DNA of 64,000 nt from Lunularia cruciata. Lineage: Eukaryota > Streptophyta > Marchantiopsida > Lunulariales > Lunulariaceae. Below the pieces are notes generated by a model that was not told the origin of the DNA, did not search any database, and saw nothing but the letters and a program-made list of their open reading frames with translations. The translations under genes and the position numbers were made by a program. Each line of letters opens with the position of its first letter. The first letter of the stretch is position 1. Of this stretch, positions 12,441 to 24,679 are shown piece after piece. The DNA lies in contig OX419756.1 in assembly GCA_948567375.1 (NCBI GenBank), positions 47,754,333 through 47,818,332 of the forward strand, given 5' to 3'.

Positions 12441-14297
12441 TAAAGTCTCTTAGATGGGATGTAAGACTTAAAAGGCTTAGAGTCATACATCCCATCCGAA
12501 ACGCTTTAAGTTTGATGACTTCTCAAATGTATGTTGAACCGGCCAAATCAACTTGGATTTGAACTCGGAAAGAAAATATGTAAGATTGGTTCTAAATGAA
12601 CTACCTCTTTTGAAAACTTGAAATTGAAGATTCGATCAGAATGTTTTCTCTGGACTTGATACATAGGATCCAACTCTAGAAGAGATGTATTTTGCCTTGT
12701 TAGATATACACTTTTCTTGTCAAGCCGATATTAGAGCAAATGTTTGGTTTCAAGTTGGAATTAATAAAAGTAAGGATCGTGATTGGATCCTATTGAGTTT
12801 ATTATTGGACTTGAATTTGCTGTTGTTATTGGAATCAAGATGATTCATGATTTGAAACTAAATCCATGTTGTGATTGAGCGAATATTAGGGTTATGATTG
12901 GAGTGGATAGTGGTGTTGTTTCTAGTTGAAGGAGATCTTATTGGTCATAGATAGATAAATTTTTACATCAAATTTATTATTTTTATTTAGTTTTATTCCC
13001 TATATCTTATCATCTCTCTTTTTATTAGATTTATTTCATTGAATTGGAGATATATGGAGTAATTATTTATTTATTACAAAGCTGTTTTTCTCTTTGGTAT
13101 AAAGACTTAAAGGACTAAGATAGGTAATACTATTCAACTAATACCCAATATCTTTTAGGTGCGGTTAACAACTAGGACCCCTAGGTAACTTATCCAGTTC
13201 ACACCTATAGTTGCTGAAGTTCATCTAGACGGACTCTCTTCCATAGACTTTTTATATATTTTTTGCTCTTACAATCAAAGGGATCATATATTGATATTTC
13301 CATAGAGGACTTTACACTTGTTGATACTTTTATACTTTATCTCCCTACCATGGTCTTTATTTTTAGCTCTTTATCTAAGTACCATCTCCTCATGTTCAAA
13401 TTCTTGAGTCCGTGTATACCTCATCATTGGCACACATAATCTTGTCTTGTCTGGATCATTCGTGGGTAAAAGTTGGTTTAACACAACGAAGAGTGATATC
13501 TAGATGCTTATATATGATTGGAATTCATATCCCTTGCCCCTCCCTAAACCTTTAAACAACAATCCTTTCTATTCAATTGTCTCATCTGGCTATCTTTCAC
13601 CCAAGTTTAACCTTTGATGATTGTTCAAGAAATGCACCATGGACTAAGAAGGTAGAGAACCAAACTCCATACACTCAAAGCATTGTTCATTGGAACTCAA
13701 TAAGAGAGAGATAGCTACAAATTGAAGCATGAAAAGTATCTCTACCTCCTTATTTATATACTTGTATAATTCCTACACACCAAAATTACTAAAGTCCAAA
13801 CTCATGGATACAATTCAAATAAACATGTAGTCTTCACACAAGTATCTAAGTAAAGATTCATTCACATGAACTATCCTTGGACTAGATTAAAATTAGTACT
13901 AAAATGTCTTCTAGAGTGAAGAGTTCTCAACTCTTCACTCAAAGGTAAACATATAAGAATAATAAAAATTCAATACACTAAATTTCAAAAAAGTGTTTAC
14001 ACTCATGCTCTTCTAAAATTATACCACTTCTATTTTAACTATGATTAACTCTAGCTAATCATAGCCTAGTTAAAATTTATGAAATAATAATTTTCACCTA
14101 CTTATAATATCAAACTAGATACCTCAATATAACATATATAAACCTTATATAACCTTATATAACATATATAAACCATATATAAAGTAGTGGACGTGTTGCA
14201 TCTCTATATTAACTTAGATATAATTGCAACCAAAATTTTTGATAGAGTAGTAGTTATGACATTAAGCACAAGCTTACTTACATTAAGCACAAGCTTA

Positions 14298-14704
14298 CTT
14301 GTATAGCTTGCACAATATTCACTACTTCAAGAATTTCCAAGAAATTTCAACTTAATTGAACTTACTCTCTCTATTTGCATTGAAGAGAGGAAGTTGAATT
14401 TAATCTCTCAATTAATTTGAACTTTTAAGAATTGAACTTCAAGTTCAATTCTCAAAATATAAGGTATTTGGAGGCTAGAGTTTACTAAGTACAATATAGA
14501 AATTTTATTTTTGATTTTGAATTATATTTTGAAGCTACAAATCTTTTTGATATTTAGAGAGAAATTTTTTTGTTTTGAACCAATTAAAAAGGGTGAAAAA
14601 ATAATTTTTGGTGATTCCAAGTAGAGTAAGCTCAATGGAAACTTTTTATCCCAATCTCAACTTTAGAAGACTTCAAGTAGTGAATATTGTGCAAGCTATA
14701 CAAG
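14298..14704. repeat. Possible MITE-like unit bounded by 34-bp inverted repeats
   Basis: Arms at 14298-14331 and 14671-14704 are inverted copies with 33 of 34 bases matching; together they bound 407 bp of AT-rich, partly palindromic DNA. No clear target duplication flanks them. A direct repeat of about 19 bp, ATTAAGCACAAGCTTACTT, abuts the left arm in two copies. It could be a short non-autonomous DNA transposon or a chance foldback. Confidence 0.45.
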
Positions 14705-16015
14705 ATTGATTCCCAAAGTTGAAGCAAATAAGAAGTTATATGACTCAATTCTAGAATAGAATGATGTAAATTCTAGGAGATGCATGAAGGCAAAGCTCTA
14801 GATGGGTTTGCAAGAGAGTAAAAATTGCTCACCAATTGAAAGTAATAATACATAAAACCATACATCAGGAAGAAGCCATGCAATCAGCCAATCACTTTGA
14901 TTCTCTAGTTATTACAAGTAGATCTTAACCCAATCCTTCAAAAGACTTACAAACACATCAATAATTGGTGGATGAGCCAATACCAATAGAGATTGATTTT
15001 CATCTAATGGAGACCACCAAACATTGTAGATTATGGACAATTGAGATAAAATGATAGTTATTTTTATTTTTACCAAATTAAGCATTACATCATAGAATGT
15101 TTAAGCAAGAATGGATGACCTTAACCAATGATTCAAATGGAAGTCTTGAAACATGATGATTAAAGAAATAAAGTTTTTCAATAAGAGATATTGAGCCATT
15201 TATTAAGAACCTGATTAATTCCAATGGGTTGAAGGCTTTAGTTATGTCAATTTGATCCACTTGCAAGGTATGATATCAAATTATGATCAGAAGATTTTGA
15301 TCAATAGTGACAATTCTAAGAATTGCATGATCATGCAATTAGCAAAGGAATTATGTATTCATATCAAGCTAATATTAGATGTCAAGTTGGTGATGGCAAG
15401 GTAGATAAGGTTAGGCAAGGTTATGCATTTCATACTTCATATTTTATTGAAATTAAAGTTGAGAAACAATATTTAGAAAGCATGAGATTCATAGTAACTG
15501 TCCTACACTAGGATATCATTTTAGATCTTCCTTGCTTGAATTTCATAGGGTTTAAATTAATTAGGCACAACAACAAGATCAAAAACAACAAAAAGGTAAA
15601 TTTTTTTATTAGATTGTTTAGCAGCTTTGAGGAAGATACTTAAAAGCAATCAATCCCAAGAAATTTGTAAGTGGTATGACTATAAAATGAACTTTCAAGG
15701 AAGAAATTCTTGTTTTTGTAGTGTGCATTAAACTCATAGCAAAAGGAAAACTAGATGAGTATAATAAAACCTAAAAAAAAGTTGTCTAATGTAATATGAG
15801 TTTCTAATGTATTTTTTTTAATGATATTCAAAAAATGACATACTCCTATCAAGGTATGCTCTTCAAAATCAAGCTATTGCAAAATAATCAAGCTCTTTCA
15901 AAGTAAAAATACTCTAGGGAATAGACCAATCTATAGACTCTCACCAATGGAGTTAGAAAAACTCCAAACAACATTGATTGAGTTGTTGGAGAAAGATTTC
16001 ATACAAGATTACACA
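14705..16015 (+). mobile_element. Relic E, left part: old Ty3/Gypsy element (gag, protease, start of reverse transcriptase)
   Basis: Remnants occur in the expected order on the plus strand: a knuckle-like stretch at about 15080-15120, the end of a protease with an ILDLPCL-type motif at about 15510-15540, and the start of a reverse transcriptase (LLEKDFIQ) running to 16011. It continues at 32428 after the insertion of element D. No LTR was identified. Strongly decayed, with many breaks, and the oldest member of the nest. Confidence 0.7.
16011..16015. repeat. Left target duplication of element D (ACACA)
   Basis: ACACA directly precedes the TGTAATACC end of D. The same five bases follow the other end at 32423-32427. 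Five bases is the usual length for Ty3/Gypsy elements. Confidence 0.8.
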
Positions 16016-16462
16016 TGTAATACCAAGAGTTAGCCATATGATCTAGATGTGAAATTCGGTTTGGTAACATCTAGAATGATGTTATACATGATGGTCAAAA
16101 TAGATCAGATAGAAGTATCACCAAAAGAGTACTTCTACTAATAGGGCAGAAACCAAAATAGACTTGAGAACCTTAGAACAAATAGCTAGACATATGATTT
16201 AAAGGTGAGAATTGGTTTGGTAACATCTGGAAGGATGTTACACATGATGGACTAAACAGATCAGAAAGAAGTGTCACCAAAAGGGGACTTCTACTAATAG
16301 AGTAGGAACCGAAATATGCCTGAAATCTTTGAAGGTAATTTTGGAGGCCTAAACGGATGAATTAGGCCTAAAAAATGTGCAAACCCCCCCCCCCCCCCCC
16401 CCAATAAAGTGAAGGCTGGCCTTCCCTCCCCCCTACTTTGTCTTGTCGAGAGCTTTCCAACG
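16016..16462 (+). repeat. 5' LTR of element D, left piece
   Basis: It starts TGTAATACC and aligns with the first 450 bp or so of the 3' LTR at 31682. It contains a run of 19 cytosines (16384-16402), shorter in the 3' LTR. It ends at the insertion point of element B. Confidence 0.88.
16459..16462. repeat. Left target duplication of element B (AACG)
   Basis: AACG precedes the B terminus and AACT follows the other terminus at 26250-26253. The uninterrupted 3' LTR of D reads CCAACGGTACC at this point, so the site was AACG and one base of the right copy has changed. A 4-bp duplication agrees with the solo LTR at 34171. Confidence 0.72.
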
Positions 16463-17018
16463 TGTCGTGCGTATATACATCGCTACACAACATACATCGC
16501 TGTCAACATCATACACTATAGAAGCACAACTCACACATAAGTCATACATAGACTCTAAAGTGCCACAATAATCAGATTGCTTAACACTTTCAACTCAACT
16601 CAACTCAGATAAGTACTTGATCTGTCACTCTATAAACTGCCAACAACTGGGCATTGATTACAGTCAAGCCACACCCACTCAAGCATAGAGAATCTAGGTG
16701 ATGCTTGCCGGCCTCTGTCCACCATAGCCAAGAACTCGAAGGCTCAACATCAGAGAAGTGAGCTCTTTGGAGCTCACTTCGAAACGATAACCCCCTGGAC
16801 TCGAGCTAGCACTGGAACCCTAGCGGTCCCACTGACGGCACACTCGACGGTGCGAACGGTGCAAAGTGATGGTGGGCCCCACCGTGAAGTCAGTACCCCG
16901 AACACCAAATCAGACTGTCGAAAAGTAGTCCTTGAGAAACTACTAGAATAACTCTAACTACTATCACTGGAACTCCAATGTCCAAGCAACTAGATGCGGA
17001 ACTACAAATGGCATGACA
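16463..17018 (-). repeat. 3' LTR of element B (556 bp)
   Basis: Bounded by TGTCGTGCG at the low end and GCATGACA at the high end. The first 105 bp on the plus strand (16463-16567) are the R2 copy of the 105-bp unit. Length and ends match the solo LTR at 34171-34726 and the LTR of copy A. Confidence 0.85.
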
Positions 17019-17020
17019 GC

Positions 17021-17125
17021 TGTCGTGCGTATATACATCGCTACACAACATACATTGCTGTCAACATCATACACTATAGAAGCACAACTCACACATAAGT
17101 CATACATAGACTCTAAAGTGCCACA
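17021..17125 (-). repeat. 105-bp unit R1 of element B
   Basis: A near-identical copy of 16463-16567, two bases outside the 3' LTR and next to the purine tract. The same placement in copy A shows that this is a family trait rather than an accident in one copy. Confidence 0.9.
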
Positions 17126-17289
17126 ATCGCCCCCCTAGCTGGCGGTTAGGTCCCTCTAACTCCAGATAGCCATCTACTCTAAGTATATGGTATACCCTCT
17201 AATGGGCAAAGATCAGGAGGCCGGGTGCTATGGAGCCCCATCGTTAGTCGCCTGTCTGCAATCTATACCATATAAAGAATGAACTAGCT

Positions 17290-17681
17290 ATAGGTCAAGT
17301 ACATCTAGGATATAACCACTATCCCTGAGGAACCACCGTGAGGGGAGGAGTCATACATGCCATATGCCATCTTCTTGAACAACTATCACACACTAACATA
17401 GTAGCAGCTCCACCAGAAGAGCCACATAACATACACCTCAAGCCTGCACGTACAAGTGCCAAGCTTGGGTCCATAGTACCATCAATGTTTGGGAGGTGGC
17501 ATGGCGCACAATTGCGCACATGATCCTTCCAAATAACACCATCACGTCCTTCTAACACAAGGACTCCAGATGGCAAAATCTCGCGCACCCTCAAGATAGT
17601 GCGGCCTGTAGAAACATCAAGTGTCGTCGGTGCTGTCTGTTGTAGATATACATAGTCGCCTGGATGAAATCGACGGATCAA
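17290..17681 (-). other. Integrase C-terminal domain and PHD finger of element B
   Basis: The minus-strand frame starts with the SH3-like integrase tail (FHPGDYVYLQQ, TGRTILRVRE, VLVLEGRDGVIW) and runs into a PHD finger with CMLCG, CDSCSRRWHMAC and LTVVPQG. Copy A at 45-427 shows the same junction. PHD fingers bind histone H3 tails, most often methylated or unmodified Lys4. A role in target-site choice is inferred from the position, which is that of the chromodomain in chromoviruses. Confidence 0.78.
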
Positions 17682-17882
17682 GGGTCTATAACCTCCTCCT
17701 CAAATGGTAGCATAGCGTAAAGTATCTCTATGCTGAGCAATTGCCAAGTTCTCAAAGGCCATCGGCATCACTCTCCGAAAGATCTCTACCCGCTGAGAAC
17801 ATGCGCTCATCCATACATCGGGGTCATCCAAGTCCAAAACTATAGTAGCATCTTGACAAATGGCTGCAGGTAAATCTGGATC

Positions 17883-18650
17883 TCATCCATAGAGTAGAAA
17901 GTATGGAGAGAAGGATGCTAAGGAGGCTTGCCGGCTAAACCAATAGCCCATGGCTAACCAAGGTAACTGGAGATCCCAATCTCCCAAGTGGCCTCTCTGC
18001 AAACCATACTTTTGCAATCCTCTCTTCACCGTCTGAACCACTCTCTCTGCTAAGCCATCTGCCTCAGGGTGATCTCGGGATGTAGTATGATGATCAATCA
18101 AAGCCTTGTCACACAAGACCTGAAACTCTCCCAAGAACTTTGTACCCTGATCAGTCAAAACCTCAGCTGGTGCACCAAAATGACTAAGAACTCGATCCAG
18201 GAACGAGTAAGCTGTCCCTTCACTAGACTTGTCAAGAAGTGCCACCAACTCAATCCACTTGGAGAAGTGCTCCACCATCACCAAAACATATCGATGATGT
18301 CTCACAGTCAGCGGTAAAGGGCCGGCAAAGTCCAAACTCCAACGGTAACCCAATCCCATGATAGGTAATGGGTGTAATTGTGGCATAGGAGCATTGAATG
18401 ATGCTCTAACTCGGTCACAAACCATACATCTGGCAACAAACTGCTGTACCTCGGTCTGCATACCGTGCCACCAATAATGACTCTGAAGTAAGCTATATGT
18501 ATGCTTTACTCCAAAATGTCCTAGCTCCTCATGAGCATGACGGACCAACTGTGGTCTCTGTGATGGAAGTGGTACTACTCGCACTCTACCATCCTCCCAT
18601 ACACGCAAAAGGTGTCTACCCTCCAATCTGAACCGTTTGGCTCGCTGAAG
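17883..18650 (-). other. Integrase core of element B
   Basis: The frame shows the HHCC-like zinc region (HAHEELGHFG, then CMVCDRVRA) followed by the catalytic fold (WSLDFAGPLP, VLTDQGTKF, HPEADGLAERVVQTVKRGL). The Asp-Asp-Glu pattern of retroviral-type integrases is visible. It would act on element cDNA in the nucleus. Confidence 0.85.
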
Positions 18651-19115
18651 AACACGGTCTCTCTCCTTGGCCCCAACTGTGCCACCCACAACACCAGTGC
18701 GAAGATAGTCCATCACTAAGACATCATCATGAATGTCCTGCTGAACTGTACCAATATCTTCACTCTCTGGATCTGTGACCTCAATGACTCCTCCTGTATG
18801 CGCTGAGAGAGATACCACCAAAGTCTCTGCAAATATACACAGAAAGGCCGATGCATGCCAACCTGGCACCATCTCCTCATCTGTCTCACCATGCCAACGT
18901 GCTCCAGTCTGATCCTGCTGGCTGGGACATGGGTTTCTACTCAACCCATCTGCATCACGGTTCACCACTCCAGGTCTCTGAACAACCGTGAAATCATACT
19001 CCTGTAAAATCAGAGCCCATCGTGCAAGCTTCCCTGAAAGCTTGTCGGACTCCATCAACCACTTCAGCGGCTGATGATCAGTGATGAGAGTGAAGGGGTT
19101 ACCAAATAGGTAACA

Positions 19116-20300
19116 TCAAAAATGTGCTACTGCCCAAATTGCTGCCAAGCACTCTCCCTCATATGAACTATACTTCACCTCCGCTGAATTGTTGGAGCGA
19201 CTAGCATAGGCCACCACAAACTCCTTCTCCTCATCATCATGTTGGGTGAGCACCGCTCCAAGCCCCAACATACTCCAATCAGTGTGAACTTGAAATGGTC
19301 GTCCCTTGATTGGTCTCCTCAAAATAGGAGTAGATGTCAACTTCTCCTTGAGCTCTACAAAAGCTCTCTCCTGCTCATCTCTCCAACACCACTCTTGTGT
19401 AAGCTTGGTCAGCTTTGTCAAGGCCTTGGCAATGGCACTAAATCCTCTAACATAGCGGCGATAGAAGTTCGCCAACCCAAGGACTGCTCGCACTCTGCTC
19501 ACATCCGTAGGCCGAGGAATATGTGCAATAGCCTCCACCTTGGTCTGCTGGACACCAAGTCCTCCGGGGTAGATAGTGTGACCCAAATACTCAACCTGCT
19601 CGTGGAAGAACCTACACTTCCCAGGATGTAGTTTGAGTCCATGAGATCTCAACCTCTCAAACACCTCCAACAACTGTCTCTCATGCTCCTCCACAATAGT
19701 GCTATAGACCAAAATGTCATCAATATAACACCGAGCAAAATCCAATCCAGCTAGGATCCTATCCATGACCCTCTGGAACTCAGCAGGAGCATTCTTCAAC
19801 CCAAATGGTAAGTACCTCCACTGATATAACACATCCTTGCCGTGAGGATCAATAGCCCAAAATGCTATCTTGGACTTATCCTCCTCCCTGATTGGCAACT
19901 GATGATATCCCGCTCAAAGATCCAAAGTACTGAAGACCTTTGCATGCCCAATTGCATCAAAAATCTCCTCCGGTGTAGGCATGGCATACCGATCAGCCCT
20001 GGTCTATCGGTTGATAGGATGGTAATCTCCACACATCCGCCTATCTGTATAGTTGCCATGCATATCCTTCTTGGCTGGCATCACTGTCGCTGATGCATAC
20101 TCTCCATGTGAAATCTCCACCAAACCAGCCTCAAAAAGGTCACTACTCCGGCTCTGAATCAATGTCCTCTCCATATCACTATATTGATAAGGACGTCGGA
20201 AAATAGGTGTGTCGCTAGTCAGCTCAATCCGTATACCAGGTCCCTTCAAAGCACCCAAATCCTTCATACTGAAGGCAAAACAACTCGTGTGACTCCTCAA
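19116..20300 (-). other. Reverse transcriptase and RNase H of element B
   Basis: The reverse transcriptase is recognised from YLPFGLKNAPAEFQRVM, the YIDDILVYS catalytic box (about 19709-19735) and YLGHTI; the thumb shows VLGLANFYRRYVRGFS. The RNase H start is marked by FQVHTDWSMLGLGAVLTQ. The N-terminal fingers lie at 20004-20300. All features are typical of Ty3/Gypsy. The region is broken. Confidence 0.88.
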
Positions 20301-20739
20301 GAACCTCCAAACCCTCCGTCTTTCCTCTCCAGTAAGCTTGGGTCCAAGATCTGGCTCCCAAGTATCCTCTGTAACTGTAGTAGGAGTGGAAGACGTACTG
20401 ACTGGTTGCTACACTGGGCCCTTGGGAGCAATAGTGTCATGCTCCCGACCACTAGAGGTCCCAACCTCTGTGTGAAAAACTCCCTCCACTCTGGCTACAA
20501 GCTCCACATGTCCTCTGGCTGCATCCCATGTGGACCAAGGGTGTAATCCAAGTAGCCCACGCTCACCTGGATGGACTCCAAGTAGACCACTCTCCCTAAT
20601 AGCTACTGGATGTGTCCTAAGAATACCATGTCCACTCGATCCATCGCCCCCCGCATGTGCCTGAATTGTCTCGATAGGCACAGGGCTCACAAGTGTCCAA
20701 GTGGTGATGCCTATCAAGCACATCCTACGCTGCTCTGCC

Positions 20740-21701
20740 AAACCAAGGCTCACAATCCAGGTCAAACAATTCAAGTCCATAGCCTGACCTAACACCTGAT
20801 GCCTGGATGCCTCTGACACTGCTGGAACAGCGGTAATACCGGTGCAAAAACCCATCACCCGCTCTCTTTCATCAGCATTGAGCTCCACCAACTGCTGTAA
20901 CTGAGAGTCCCAAACAAGTCCAGGTCCTCCCTCTCAAAAAGCATGAGAGTCTGGGAAACTCATGAGTGTGGGAAATGCAGCTCTAGGCTGTCCAACTAGG
21001 TTCACCACTGCCATAGGTGACCTATCAGCCACTACCACTATCTGAGACTGACGTCCAACATCCAAGATATCATCAACAAGAATGTGGTCTAGTCGTTGAA
21101 TCCCATCATAACTACGCTGTAGAACCTCTTTGGGTAAGAGGTTCGTCCACCAAAGACGAAGACAATGAGCCTGTGATCCCACTCTGGCTGCATCTAACAA
21201 TACAGCAGGTCCCATCCATGAATGGACCTAATGTGTACTCGCCACCACTCTAGTGCAAGAATCACCCATCAATGGAACGTTCTCCAAAAGGTAAGCTGGA
21301 GAAATAGACTGATGAACTTGGAGATGTCGTAGTATCCGTAACATCTCCCAAAACACACCAAAACGAGGATCTTGAAGACCCAAACCACGGCCCGCACGTG
21401 TATGTCCCTGACATGGCCATCCAGAAATCACCAAGTGAATAGGCCCATGTCTCTCTAGGTCATGCGCCCCCAGTAAGGAAATGTCTCCTGGTAAGGCCTT
21501 CTGGTAACCTCTGACTGCTGACATCGGTAATAACTCTGGATACCAATAGGCCAAGTGTGCCACATGATGTAGAGAGACTCGCCTAGCAGTCTCATCTCTC
21601 TCTACATACAAGTACCTCTGTACTCGGGTACCCGCCTGTAACACCGCAGCAAGTCCGGTGCTGATCCCACCAAACAACTCCAATAGGCATATCCCCTCTA
21701 C
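20740..21701 (-). other. C5 cytosine DNA methyltransferase domain inside element B
   Basis: The order of C5-methyltransferase motifs is visible on the minus strand. Motif I is ELFGGISTG at about 21690. The motif II-like acidic step is YVERDE. Motif IV is SGWPCQG, with the catalytic Cys, at about 21410. Motif VI is LLENVP at about 21280. The motif VIII-like region is LRLWWTNL, and the motif IX/X-like end is ERVMGF followed by VLGQAMDL. Length (about 320 codons) and spacing suit a compact Dnmt3-type catalytic domain without N-terminal regulatory regions. The enzyme family transfers methyl from S-adenosylmethionine to cytosine C5 in DNA. It sits between protease and reverse transcriptase in the same orientation as the polyprotein. 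The region is broken in this copy. Subfamily (Dnmt3, DRM, Dnmt1 or bacterial-like) is undecided by eye. Confidence 0.85.
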
Positions 21702-22089
21702 TGGGTACTGCCAAGCAATGAGTGTGGTATCCAGAGGTGTCAAAGCAATCGCCTCTGGAGGCTCATCCTCACACTCATCCCTTGATGGTACAAAGGCTCC
21801 ACTCCAAGCCTGCTGCACCAACTGATCTTCATGCTGCTGCAATGCCTCCTCTGAACTCCACAATGGAACATCCAAGGTGGATGGAACAATCCCACTCGTA
21901 CTCCAAAGTTGAGTGATCTCCTCTGGTACTAGAGTATCCTCTGCATGGGCATTCCCCTCCAACAAGTCACCAGGCCAAGTAACTATATCGTTGAAAGCTA
22001 AAACTGATGCTACCATGGTCCCAGATTGTAGTGAGTCAGGACTGCCACTACTGAAGCGTACTGGTAGGCGACATACCCGTCCCTCAACA

Positions 22090-22440
22090 GACTGCCAACC
22101 AGGTCTATAAGAGGTTGTCTCCTCCCAATAGTCAATGCTAAAACCCATAGGGTATAACACTGCTCCCCCAACTAGCACATCATATGACTCAGCTATTGTT
22201 GCAATAGCCTGAGCTCTCACCACCGAGCTATCAGTCGGATGACCAGGCTGAACCTGGACAACAAGCTCTCCACGTGTGATGTACTGTGTCGAACCACCAC
22301 CAAGAGATGTCTGGATCTGAAATGGACACCTCTCCACATCGGTCTTCCGTAACTCCAGACCAACAACTGCAGCCTTCCCCAACATAAGGGGCTGTGCACC
22401 AGAGTCTAACAAGACTCTCTGTGGTATATAGACCTTCCCT
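22090..22440 (-). other. Aspartic protease of element B
   Basis: RVLLDSGAQPLMLG gives the active-site Asp-Ser-Gly of a retropepsin fold. A downstream ESYDVLVGGAVLY stretch corresponds to the second conserved strand. It shares one long open frame (21228-23288) with the start of the methyltransferase, so protease and methyltransferase were translated together. Confidence 0.78.
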
Positions 22441-23140
22441 GAAGGTCCCACCAAACGAAAGATCCCCCTCTGGTTATCCAATAGGACAACACCAGGTGTA
22501 AACCACACTCTCTCAAAGGCCGGTCTAGCTAGCAACTCCTCTAGTCTAGCCGCTGCTGCCTGCCATAAACCACTGGTCGCTGAACGGATCACATGCTCCT
22601 CAACCAAGTCAGATCCACTACCAACCACCTTTGCTCTAGTAGTAAGAACTGCACTATCCCTACTCTCACACAACGTGGCAGCCAACCGGAACACTGGGGC
22701 TGGGTCAACTCCTAATGTAAACATGTCATTAGCTAAAAACAAAGGATGCCTTATAATCAGCTGAGCCACCCCCAACATCATGCTAGACTCAGTTTGTGTA
22801 GTAGCAGGTGGCTGACTAGTAGGTACTCCATCAGGTACTCCATCACCACCTACCACACCTGCACTGGGACGTCTAGGAACCATGGATGTTGTCTGTAATG
22901 CCTCAGATAGCATGAAAGATTGGGGAAGTCTGACCTGTCTCCCAACCTCTCCTCTCTGCGGGTCCAACTCCACTGATGCTCCTCTAGGCTCTGGAGCACG
23001 TACTGCACTCCTAGTCACTACTGCAGATGCATCCACCTGTGCTGCTCCGCACATGAAGTCCAAAGCATCTCTATCACCCGCATATGAGGTGGAAGCCTCA
23101 GCACCCAAATCTGATCTCCTCTGAGCAATAGCCATACTAG

Positions 23141-24679
23141 TCAATCTCTGCTCCAACTGCTCAATCCGAGTAGCCATAGCTGTGTCAGAAGTAAGGGCAG
23201 GTACTGCACCCCTACTAGGTGTAGATCCTCTACCACCACCTCTACCACCTCGTCCTCCATGAACTGGAGCTCCTCTATTACCTGCCATAGCAGCCCTACC
23301 ACTCCGGAACTCTGGGTGTAGGTCGAAACACGGTCACTAGTGTGACCAAATCTGTGGCAGTGCTCACACTGCCTTTGTGCTGGCTGTGATGCACCAGAGG
23401 TATCAGGTCCGCTGCCCTGAGTACACTCTCTTCTATGGTGAGGTCCACTACAAGTCCAACAAGCAACACCACCACTCACTGGCTGCTACTGACCCAAAAA
23501 TGAGGGTAAGGGTCTAACTCCACTAGGCCCTCCACTTGCTCCATAGGATCTGGGCTGTCCACCCTGTCCTCAAAAACCAACTAGGCGTGGTGCACTCTGC
23601 TGCACTCTAGAAGAAGTCACAACCGTGGATGAGGTCTCTCTACCAAATCCAGCTGTCACCACTCTCTCCTCCACCATGTTGAGCTCAATACTCTCAGCCA
23701 AACCAAAGACTACTGCCAAAGTGGGCGAAGTAGCCTGCAACAACATAGCATCACGAACTCTACGTCACAACTCCTTGTCCAGTATCCCATACCAAAACTG
23801 GACTGCCTGGGCCTCAATAACTCCCTGAGTGAAACTGATCAGCCGCCTCATGCGAGTATATGCCTTGCGTAGGCTCTCTCCAGCCTTCCACTGGAACTCT
23901 TGCAAGCTCCTCAGCTTGTCAGTCCGCACTCCCTGGTAGTTCTGCCTCAAACACAAGAAGAACTCCACCATGGGGTTAAACCCCGGTACCACATCACCTC
24001 CTGTAGCGGTACCTCCACTTGTAGTAGCACTATCTCCAGCTAATGCACCTCCACTAGCTCCACCAACACTACTCAAGCTAGAACTCGTAGGTACAGCCGA
24101 TCTACTCCTGGCCACCAAGCCTGAAGTGATGGAGATATAGTGTGGAGACCAATACTGTCTCCATAACTCAATCTCCTCCAAATGAGCTCTCCTGAACTCA
24201 TGGTAGTCATCCATCAGCGGACCCTCCAGATGCTGTAAACAACCCCTTCCATGCCATGAAGGGTGTGAACAAAGTCGGGTTCCGCATCTGCTGCAGATCA
24301 CATCAACTATCAAACTCCTGGATGAAGTCATCCAACTCAATGGTACCCACTGTACCAAAGTAACGCCTAGGGCCTTTGGAGGCCCCATAAATCTTGTCCA
24401 TGTCCCACAACAATGGTGCGAACACACTAAGTGTGCTCTCAACTGAATCAGCTCCTATGTCAAACTCCAACTCAGAGTCAATCTCCTCCCTCACTGGGAC
24501 CTAAGATACAGGCTGATACTGAGCACCACTCCGAGTAAACCCATTGCGTACTGCAGGGCTAACTCCTCTGGAATCTCCAAAGAACTGGGTCGTGACCACA
24601 TAACTGCAATAGCAAACCCGAACCACCAACTGCAACCGCAAGTCGCAACCGCAAGTGCCCCACCAAGTGCCAACACCAA
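23141..24679 (-). other. Gag region of element B with zinc knuckles
   Basis: The frames hold a gag-like helical region (FFLCLRQNYQGVRTDKLRSL, then EFQWKAGESLRKAYTRMRRL, at about 23830-23970) and two knuckle-like motifs (CWTCSGPHHRREC and CEHCHRFGHTSDR, about 23330-23460). Gag would form the particle. The region is broken. Confidence 0.7.

Larger units (their letters stand above)
10561..14297. other. Repeat-rich intergenic stretch with no recognised gene
   Basis: This holds two short tandem duplications (11346-11476 and 12083-12440, listed separately), a hairpin near 12450-12495, a TA-rich tandem patch around 14130-14185 and AT-rich filler. A splice-donor-like GTAAGTAT follows 11815, but no coding exon is attached to it. 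Confidence 0.45.

Noticed and set aside
16384-16402. Run of 19 cytosines as a functional signal
   Set aside because: The other LTR of the same element has a shorter run at the same place, so it is slippage of a mononucleotide tract.
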